From: an uncultured Corynebacterium sp.
Lineage (GTDB): Bacteria; Actinomycetota; Actinomycetes; Mycobacteriales; Mycobacteriaceae
NCBI GenBank assembly: GCA_943914355.1
Contig: CALUBS010000020.1
Location: forward strand, 1-38,505
DNA: 38,505 nt
Reading direction: 5' to 3'
Shown one piece after another: positions 32,408 through 38,505 of the stretch. Position numbers and translations under genes: made by a program. The stretch's first letter is position 1. Every line of letters begins with the position of its first letter. The notes below the pieces were generated by a model that was not told the origin of the DNA, did no database searches, and was given only the letters and a program-made list of their open reading frames with translations.

Positions 32408-33928
32408 ATGACTTTGTACGCAGCACCCGGAACCGAAGGGGCCATCGTCAACTACCGCGACCGCTATGACAACTACATCGGCGGCAAGTGGGTACCGCCA
32501 GTCGATGGCGAATATATAGACAACATCAGCCCCGTGACCGGTGAAGTATTTTGTCAGGTGGCCCGCGGCAAGGAAGCCGATATCAATGCGGCCATCGATG
32601 CCGCGGAAAAGGCGTTTGCAACCTTTGGCAAGACAACTCCAGCAGAGCGCGCACTCTTGTTGCACCGCATCGCGGACCGGATTGAAGAAAACCTCGAAAA
32701 GATCGCCGTCGCGGAAACCTGGGAAAACGGCAAGGCCGTCCGCGAGACCTTGGCCGCCGATATCCCACTGGCCGTTGACCACTTCCGCTACTTCGCGGGC
32801 GCCATCCGCGCGCAAGAGGGCCGCCTGTCTCAGATCAGCGAAGACACCGTGGCCTACCACTTCCACGAGCCGCTCGGCGTGGTTGGCCAAATCATCCCGT
32901 GGAACTTCCCGCTGCTCATGGCTTCCTGGAAGATCGCACCGGCCCTAGCCGCTGGTAACTGCATCGTGCTCAAGCCTGCGGAGCAAACGCCGGCATCCAT
33001 TTTGTTGCTCATGGATATCATCGGTGACCTCCTCCCAGATGGCGTACTCAATATCGTCAACGGCGTGGGTGAGGAAGCCGGTGCGGCACTGTCGGGTTCG
33101 GACCGCATCGCCAAGATTGCGTTTACCGGCTCCACCCCAGTGGGCAAGCTCATCAATAAGGCCGCCGCAGACAAGGTCATCCCGGTCACCCTGGAGCTCG
33201 GCGGTAAATCGCCGTCCATCTTCTTCAAGGACATCATGGATGAAGATGACTCCTACCTGGAAAAGTGCGTCGAAGGATTCGTCATGTTCGCGCTCAACCA
33301 GGGCGAGGTCTGCACCTGCCCATCGCGCGCCTTGGTCCATGAGGATATTGCCGATAAGTTCTTAGAGCTCGCCATCGAACGCGTCAAGAAGATCAAGATC
33401 GGCCACCCGTTGGATACCGAAACCATGATGGGCGCCCAGGCCTCCCAAGAGCAGATGGACAAGATCACCGAGTACCTCAAGATCGGCCCAGAAGAAGGCG
33501 CGGAAACGCTTACCGGCGGCCATGTGAACAAGGTCGAGGGCCTCGAAAACGGCTACTACATCGAGCCCACGGTATTTAAGGGCAGCAACGAGATGCGCAT
33601 CTTCCAGGAGGAAATCTTCGGGCCGGTGCTCTCTGTGGCGACGTTCAAGGACTACGACGAGGCCATCGAGATCGCGAATACCACCAACTTCGGCTTGGGC
33701 GCCGGCGTGTGGTCGCGCCAGCAAAACATCTGTTACCGCGCCGGGCGCGATATTCAGGCCGGCCGCGTGTGGGTCAACCACTACCACGACTACCCGGCAC
33801 ACAGCGCCTTCGGCGGCTACAAGGAATCCGGCTTGGGCCGCGAGAATCACTTGATGATGCTCGGCCACTATCAGGAAACCAAGAACATGCTGGTCTCGTA
33901 CTCGGACGCCCCCGCAGGCCTGTTCTAA
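32408..33928 (+). CDS. ald: NAD-dependent aldehyde dehydrogenase (acetaldehyde dehydrogenase Ald-like)
   Basis: This is a 506-residue aldehyde dehydrogenase of the ExaC/acetaldehyde type. Visible residues are N166 in IIPWNFP, E263 in LELGGKSP and catalytic C302 in [14 protein letters not shown]. The C-terminus with [16 protein letters not shown] is complete. In C. glutamicum ald lies directly downstream of the dnaK-grpE-dnaJ-hspR cluster and oxidises acetaldehyde to acetate during ethanol use; the same order here supports orthology. Its own terminator-separated promoter region indicates independent control. No alcohol dehydrogenase gene is in the window. Confidence 0.92.
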   Translation: MTLYAAPGTEGAIVNYRDRYDNYIGGKWVPPVDGEYIDNISPVTGEVFCQVARGKEADINAAIDAAEKAFATFGKTTPAERALLLHRIADRIEENLEKIAVAETWENGKAVRETLAADIPLAVDHFRYFAGAIRAQEGRLSQISEDTVAYHFHEPLGVVGQIIPWNFPLLMASWKIAPALAAGNCIVLKPAEQTPASILLLMDIIGDLLPDGVLNIVNGVGEEAGAALSGSDRIAKIAFTGSTPVGKLINKAAADKVIPVTLELGGKSPSIFFKDIMDEDDSYLEKCVEGFVMFALNQGEVCTCPSRALVHEDIADKFLELAIERVKKIKIGHPLDTETMMGAQASQEQMDKITEYLKIGPEEGAETLTGGHVNKVEGLENGYYIEPTVFKGSNEMRIFQEEIFGPVLSVATFKDYDEAIEIANTTNFGLGAGVWSRQQNICYRAGRDIQAGRVWVNHYHDYPAHSAFGGYKESGLGRENHLMMLGHYQETKNMLVSYSDAPAGLF

Positions 33929-33972
33929 GCCCCCAACTGGCGTTCCCACAACCGGCGCCCCCACAGCCCGCG

Positions 33973-35151
33973 TTAATCCGGTCTGGATTCCCCGGCAGCC
34001 ACCGTGCCTAGTCCGCGCAGAAACTGCGGGTCCTCCCAATAAGACCCGTGGTCCCCGGGCAGGCCATCCGCGCCGGGGAGGGGAGCGGCACCGAAGGACT
34101 GAACGGTGGGATCCGGGCCGTGGATTCCGCTCAGTGGCCCCGTCGCGATAGCGATGGGGTCATTGTCATTGGTCGCCGCCCACACGGTGCCGTGCAGTTC
34201 GCGGGCATGCTGGGCGCTCGTGCCGGGGCTTCCCACCAGCACGATATCGGAAGCGATTTCCTTCTCGCGCGCCGCGTATCCGGTCACGACGGAGCCATAG
34301 GAATAGCCCACCACCGTTCGTTTTGCGCCCGGATACCGCTTGCCGATGCCCCGCTGAAACCGCGCCAGCTCCTGCCCCGCCGCACGCGCGGGATCGGCGT
34401 GCACGGCGCGCGGCAAGCTCGACGGGGCCTGGTAGCCCAACCACACGGCGGCCGGCCCACCGCTTGCGGTGGCAATATTGCGACCGCGGTCCACAGCGCG
34501 CTGCCAGGTGGTGGGGTCGGAGGAATGCACGCCTTCAACGAACGTGGTCACAGACGCTGGTTCCGTGCGAAAACCCTCCGGATCCACCAGCGCCACCAGC
34601 CGGCCGGGGCTGGTTTCGACGATGCGCATATCGGGGTTATCCGCGGCCAGCTGCGCCACGCGGTCGCTGGCTTGGGCGAGGCTGATCTCGTGGATGGTAT
34701 CGAGGGGGAGATCGGCAAAATCCTCGAGCCGCTGCGGTGGTTCCACCCCGGCGGGCGTGCAGAGGGCGTCGATTTCTTGGGAGCAGAGCCAATCGAGGGC
34801 ATCGCCAAGCGCACGCACCTCCCGCAGCAGCACGCCACCAGCCAGCGCGGCGGGGCCAGAAAACTCATCGACCTTGCCCAAAAAGGAAATGATTCGCGCC
34901 TCCACTCCCTCGCGCCAGGCCTGCAGGTCCGCATGCCGGTCGAGTACTTCAATGACTCGGTCCATTTCCCCAAGCGGGCTACTCAGCCACTCGGTGGCCT
35001 CCGCCAAACTGGAGCGCGCCGCCACGCCCGCGGGTCCACCCAGCGATAGCGACCGCCAATCGTGGTGCGAGTCCACATAGTGATTCTGCAGTCCAGAGTG
35101 ATCCGCAGTAAGCTGCGCAGCGCTGTGGCGCAGGGCAGTGGATAAATTCAT
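33973..35151 (-). CDS. Alpha/beta hydrolase, DUF1023 family
   Basis: The protein has 392 residues. The N-terminal ~150 residues are helical (WXG-like), then a hydrolase domain carries the nucleophile motif GYSYG with S284, an acidic-strand region VLVGSPGTSAQHA, and GDHGSYW, the expected His site of DUF1023. There is no signal peptide. In actinobacteria such proteins often follow small helical genes, as here; their substrates and export are unknown. The ATG at 35151 overlaps the upstream stop (ATGA). Confidence 0.82.
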   Translation of the reverse strand: MNLSTALRHSAAQLTADHSGLQNHYVDSHHDWRSLSLGGPAGVAARSSLAEATEWLSSPLGEMDRVIEVLDRHADLQAWREGVEARIISFLGKVDEFSGPAALAGGVLLREVRALGDALDWLCSQEIDALCTPAGVEPPQRLEDFADLPLDTIHEISLAQASDRVAQLAADNPDMRIVETSPGRLVALVDPEGFRTEPASVTTFVEGVHSSDPTTWQRAVDRGRNIATASGGPAAVWLGYQAPSSLPRAVHADPARAAGQELARFQRGIGKRYPGAKRTVVGYSYGSVVTGYAAREKEIASDIVLVGSPGTSAQHARELHGTVWAATNDNDPIAIATGPLSGIHGPDPTVQSFGAAPLPGADGLPGDHGSYWEDPQFLRGLGTVAAGESRPD

Positions 35152-35411
35152 CGCGCCCTCCCCAAGTTCGCAGCCAGTGAGGAATCGAGCGCGCTGCTGC
35201 GGTCTAGGAAGGAGTGGAGGCTGCGCAGGTGCTGGGAAACGGTGGCATCGCTAAGCTGCTGCGTCTCGGACCACTGCACCACCGCGCGCTGGAGGGCGGC
35301 AGACGTCCGGGAGGCCACGCTTAAGTGTGCCATCGGTAACGCCGCCGCCGGTCGCGCCCTCAACGTGCGTACATGTGCGGGAAGGTGTTCAGGTATATCT
35401 ACATAACTCAT
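35148..35411 (-). CDS. Small helical protein partner of the DUF1023 hydrolase
   Basis: This is an 87-residue frame starting at ATG 35411 and overlapping the hydrolase start by 4 nt. It is rich in Ala, Ser, Leu and Arg with predicted helices (TSAALQRAVVQWSETQQL; ATVSQHLRSLHSFLDRSSAL). Size and position resemble ESX/WXG100-like partners, but there is no clear WXG motif. No strong Shine-Dalgarno is visible. Tight coupling to the hydrolase suggests they act as a pair. Confidence 0.6.
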   Translation of the reverse strand: MSYVDIPEHLPAHVRTLRARPAAALPMAHLSVASRTSAALQRAVVQWSETQQLSDATVSQHLRSLHSFLDRSSALDSSLAANLGRAR

Positions 35412-35502
35412 GCCTTTAAGCGTGGCCGCTGCGGGCTGTAGCCGCGAGGGCAAAACCGCCAACCTGTGGATAACTAGGTGACGCTGCACTAAGTTGGGAT
35501 TT

Positions 35503-36318
35503 ATGAAAGTAGCAGCAGTGCAATTGACCTCCACCGGCAGCATCGAGGAAAACCAAGAACTCGCCCTGGATAAAATCCGCGAGGCCGCGGCGGCGGGCGC
35601 GCGCCTTATCGTGCTGCCCGAGGCCACCTCGCAGAACTTCCGCTCGGGACGCCTAGATGAGCAGGCGCAGAACCTCGAAGGCCCGTTCGCCACCGCGATA
35701 CAGGAAGCGGCGGAGGAATTGGAGGTCACCGTCGTCGTCGGCATGTTCTGCCCAGCCGATACCATCGAGAGCGAGGACAAGACCATCAACCGCGTATCCA
35801 ATACCGCGCTCGTCGCAGGCCCAGGCGTGCTGGGCGGCTACGAGAAAATCCACACCTACGATGCCTTTGACTACCGCGAATCCGATACGGTGCAGCCCGG
35901 GGAGTCCTTGGTGACCTTTGACGTCGATGACCTTACCGTCGGCGTCGTGGTCTGCTACGATATCCGCTTCCCGGAGCAGTTCAAGGAGCTTGCGCGCGAG
36001 GGCGCACAGCTCATCGTCGTGCCCACCAGCTGGGCAGATGGCCCCGGCAAGCTGGAGCAGTGGCGCCTGCTCACGGCGGCGCGGGCACTGGATTCCACCA
36101 GCTATATCCTCGCCGCGGGCCAATCCCGCCCAGGCGGCAACGCTGAGGCCGGTTCTCCTTCGGGCCCGACCGGCATCGGGCACTCCACCATCGTCGATCC
36201 CAACGGCGTGCGCGTGGCAGAAGCCGGCTACGAAGACGAGATCCTCTACGCCGATATCGACCCGCAAGAAGTAGCGAAGACGCGCCGCTCCCTGCCGGTG
36301 CTAGAACTTAACGACTAA
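35503..36318 (+). CDS. Nitrilase-superfamily carbon-nitrogen hydrolase
   Basis: This 271-residue protein has the complete catalytic triad of the family: E40 in VLPEATSQNF, K115 in YEKIHTYDAF and C151 in VVCYDIRFPEQF. The YEKIHTYDAF and DYRESD segments resemble the Nit1/omega-amidase branch, which includes deaminated-glutathione amidase. The substrate is an amide but is not fixed by sequence. ATG 35503 is the start; a TTG at 35494 is in frame. Its stop overlaps the convergent globin gene by 4 nt. Confidence 0.88.
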   Translation: MKVAAVQLTSTGSIEENQELALDKIREAAAAGARLIVLPEATSQNFRSGRLDEQAQNLEGPFATAIQEAAEELEVTVVVGMFCPADTIESEDKTINRVSNTALVAGPGVLGGYEKIHTYDAFDYRESDTVQPGESLVTFDVDDLTVGVVVCYDIRFPEQFKELAREGAQLIVVPTSWADGPGKLEQWRLLTAARALDSTSYILAAGQSRPGGNAEAGSPSGPTGIGHSTIVDPNGVRVAEAGYEDEILYADIDPQEVAKTRRSLPVLELND

Positions 36319-37553
36319 GACTGCGCCGCATAATCCTCCGGCAGCCACTCTCGGTCGCGGCCCCAGCTGTGGCTTAAGATCCACTGCTTGCCGATGCCCC
36401 TTTTCTCCAACCCCTTCCTCGCTTCCGCCACTTCCTCGGCGCTGCCGAAGAGGGCGAAGTGGGTGGACGCGCCTGTGGATAACTCGGCCTCGTTGACTAC
36501 TACATCGGTCGGGTCGGGGGAGAGGGTGAGGGTGGCGGCATCGGCAAGCGGCCGTGCCCCCAGCAACCATGGGTCGTTTTCTTGCCGGATGATGCGGCGC
36601 AGGCTGAGATCGGGGTAGAGGGCCGCAAGGTTCTGCTGGAAATGCGTGTCATAGTGCGCGCCGGGGCTATTCGCAACGGCAAAAATCTGCAGGGACAGGT
36701 TCTTCGCGAGGCCCTCCTCGCCCGCATCCGCGGCCTGGCGGGCCGCCAGCGCCAAGCACCGCGCCGCCGCCCAGCCCGTGCCATAGGCCAGGATGACCAA
36801 CCTGCCGCCGCGCAACGCGCGCAGGTCCTGCCAGATGGAGCCGGTGGGCCGGCCCAATGTCCACCAATCGCCTGGCTTGGTATGCGCAAGCGACCGCGAG
36901 GCCGCGCCCACCGCGGCGACGTGGAAGACCAGCTGGCCGGTGGCATCGCTTGGCTGCGCGGGGGTGAGCATCCGCCACTGGCCGGGAAGGTACTGGGTGG
37001 TAACGGGGAAATACTGCCCCGGCTCGAAGGCTGCGGGCATTCCTGCCTCGACGCGAATGACCGCGGTTTCGCGCGTCGGCCGATCCACCGCGACCACCTG
37101 CCCCGAATACGCCGGCGCCTCCCCAGCCAAGTCCGCCTCGCGCGCCGCACTGGCCATCTCCTCGCAGACCTGGTGGATGACGGCGCAGGCGAAGTCGTAT
37201 TGGTACCGCGTCAGCGCCAACACCCGCAGGCCTTTGATGAGCGCCTTCTCGAACCGCGCATACACCTCGGCCGGGAAGCCGTGCCTGCGGTGATCGCGGC
37301 CAAGCTGCGCGATCTTCTCCCGTACGTCCTCGGGCAGCGCAGCCCCGACCCCGGACCCTGCCTTCGCACCGGCGCTGCTGGGCTCTGCGTGTTCAATCAC
37401 CCACGCCAATGCATGCACCATGGACCGGTGGGTGTCCTGCATAGAAAGGGAAAAGACCTGCCGCGCTTCCGGCACCATGAGGAAAAACTGCTCATGCACC
37501 GCATTACGGTAGTCGTCTGCATACTTCCGGAAGTGCTCGCCCAATTCCCACAT
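36315..37553 (-). CDS. Divergent globin-reductase (flavohemoprotein-like)
   Basis: The protein has 412 residues. The N-terminal ~150 residues align with the globin domain of Hmp: VPEARQVFSL, and a proximal histidine candidate H88 in IAQLGRDHRRHGFP-x-EVY. A ferredoxin-reductase-like part follows (FEPGQYFPVTTQYLPGQWRMLTP, LAYGTGWAAARCLALAA). The usual FAD motif RxYS is RMLT here, and the final CGP motif is FGS. Compared with canonical Hmp this may weaken FAD binding and hydride transfer. The family detoxifies NO by dioxygenation; whether this member does is uncertain. It lies 57 bp downstream of the flavin monooxygenase gene on the same strand. Confidence 0.78.
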   Translation of the reverse strand: MWELGEHFRKYADDYRNAVHEQFFLMVPEARQVFSLSMQDTHRSMVHALAWVIEHAEPSSAGAKAGSGVGAALPEDVREKIAQLGRDHRRHGFPAEVYARFEKALIKGLRVLALTRYQYDFACAVIHQVCEEMASAAREADLAGEAPAYSGQVVAVDRPTRETAVIRVEAGMPAAFEPGQYFPVTTQYLPGQWRMLTPAQPSDATGQLVFHVAAVGAASRSLAHTKPGDWWTLGRPTGSIWQDLRALRGGRLVILAYGTGWAAARCLALAARQAADAGEEGLAKNLSLQIFAVANSPGAHYDTHFQQNLAALYPDLSLRRIIRQENDPWLLGARPLADAATLTLSPDPTDVVVNEAELSTGASTHFALFGSAEEVAEARKGLEKRGIGKQWILSHSWGRDREWLPEDYAAQS

Positions 37554-37610
37554 GGTTTCCCATCCTAGTGTGCTTGCCTGCCTTTTAGCGCGCGCATTTT
37601 CGTCCCCGCG

Positions 37611-38504
37611 CTACAGACCCAGCACCTTGATAACCTCGCGCGCCGCCAAGCGCCCCGCGCGCGTCGCCCCCACCGTCGAGGCGGTCGACCCATAGCCGGC
37701 GAGGAAGACCCGCGGGTTCGCCACAGGCGAGACCTCGTTGCGCATGACAATCCCGCCCTTGCGCGAGCGCAAGCGCAACGGCGCCAGATGGTCCAGCACC
37801 GGGCGGAAACCCGTATTCCAAAAGATGACGTCCACCGCCAAGTGCGTGCCCGCCGGATACGGCTGCCATGCCGCCGCGCTTTCCGATGCCCCGGCCACCT
37901 CACCGCTCGCAGACTCGCCAAACCGCACACCGGTCGCATCGATGGCATCGAACATGCCGCGCGAGACCAAAACGCCGCGCTCGACCGCATCCAGGTATTC
38001 CTGCCAGGGCGGAATCCCAGTGGTCGAGACCATCGAGGCCGGTGGATTGCCGCTAAAGACCCGCTCGCGGACCTTCTCTTCCACATTCAAGCCCCACTGC
38101 TTATCAAACTCTGTGTCTGTAAAATCCGGTGCCCGCCGCGTGGCCCAAGTGGTCTGGGCGATGCCCTCAAGTTCCAATAAAAACTGCACCGCGGACAACC
38201 CACCGCCCACGACCAACACGTGCTGGCCTGCAAAGTCCTCCGCCGCCGAATAGTCCTTGGTGTGCAGTTGGCGACCGCCGAAACTGCCGATGCCCGGAAT
38301 ATAAGGAATATACGGCCTATCCCACGTGCCGGTGGCGTTGACGATGGTGTCCGCGGAAAACTGCTCGCCGGACTCCAGCGTCACGAGAAACGCGCCGCGT
38401 GCGCCGCGGGGATTGCGCGCGCCGCGCGCGCCGGGTTCTCCGGGCAGGGCACGGACGCTGCGGACGCGCGCCGGGCGGTAGGGCCGCAGCTGAAACTTGT
38501 CCTC
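37611..38504 (-). CDS. Flavin-containing monooxygenase-like protein, partial (N-terminus outside window)
   Basis: The frame is open from the window edge to a TAG at 37611 (297 codons). The visible part has the VNATGTWDRPYIPYIPG ATG motif, the second Rossmann fold HVLVVGGGLSAVQFLLEL (NADPH site), and FWNTGFRP and the C-terminal dinucleotide-proximal segment FLAGYGSTASTVGATRAGR. This matches class B flavoprotein monooxygenases / Pyr_redox_3 proteins such as CzcO. The N-terminal FAD fold must lie beyond 38505. A low-complexity Gly/Ala/Arg stretch (GARGARNPRGARGA) near the start is unusual for the family. Confidence 0.82.
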   Translation of the reverse strand, partial: EDKFQLRPYRPARVRSVRALPGEPGARGARNPRGARGAFLVTLESGEQFSADTIVNATGTWDRPYIPYIPGIGSFGGRQLHTKDYSAAEDFAGQHVLVVGGGLSAVQFLLELEGIAQTTWATRRAPDFTDTEFDKQWGLNVEEKVRERVFSGNPPASMVSTTGIPPWQEYLDAVERGVLVSRGMFDAIDATGVRFGESASGEVAGASESAAAWQPYPAGTHLAVDVIFWNTGFRPVLDHLAPLRLRSRKGGIVMRNEVSPVANPRVFLAGYGSTASTVGATRAGRLAAREVIKVLGL

Positions 38505-38505
38505 G

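Overview
The window looks like chromosomal DNA of a Corynebacterium species. It has the dnaK-grpE-dnaJ-hspR heat-shock cluster followed by an aldehyde dehydrogenase gene, an actinobacterial bifunctional PutA, a cysH-cysD-cysN locus behind a textbook McbR operator (TAGAC-N6-GTCTA), a very short signal-less envelope polypeptide of the PorA/PorH kind, and a GC-rich coding bias. I cannot assign the species. I see no rRNA, tRNA, insertion sequence, phage gene or CRISPR array. Both ends cut through genes.

Layout. 1-2151 (-): membrane Fe-S oxidoreductase, 3' end missing. 2258-6871 (-): an island with two MpaB/Lcp-type (DUF2236) oxygenases, a half-length FAD oxidoreductase and an aldehyde dehydrogenase; two copies of a shared operator-like motif lie upstream of its two ends. 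7283-9244 (+): three overlapping genes, DUF6230 (secreted), DUF6114 (membrane) and an unrecognised secreted protein. 9263-12969 (-): a heterodimeric ABC exporter with one degenerate ATP site. 13094-16650: a sulfur locus with an internally deleted ferredoxin-NADP reductase gene (-) divergent from cysHDN (+), and no sulfite reductase gene. 16764-18128 (-): two single-TM, four-cysteine proteins of the same build. 18335-18925 (+): nucleosidase. 18979-20439 (-): AI-2E-family transporter. 20583-24023 (-): putA. 24024-24624: a 600-bp gene-free stretch.

24625-26710 (-): a two-component system (histidine kinase, response regulator). Between its two genes lies a 51-codon gene with a strong Shine-Dalgarno sequence, encoding a hydrophobic leader and a C-terminal tail with a CPAPWC motif. 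This is the best candidate here for an undescribed signalling system. 26915-27100 (-): small envelope polypeptide. 27568-32004 (+): dnaK-grpE-dnaJ-hspR, preceded by a SigH-like promoter and two HAIR-like HspR operators. 32408-33928 (+): aldehyde dehydrogenase. 33973-35411 (-): DUF1023 hydrolase with a small helical partner. 35503-36318 (+): nitrilase-family amidohydrolase. 36315-38504 (-): a divergent globin-reductase behind a flavin monooxygenase whose 5' end lies outside the window.

All family calls come from reading translated sequence and recalling family signatures; no database search was run. Regulatory calls rest on motif matches read by eye.
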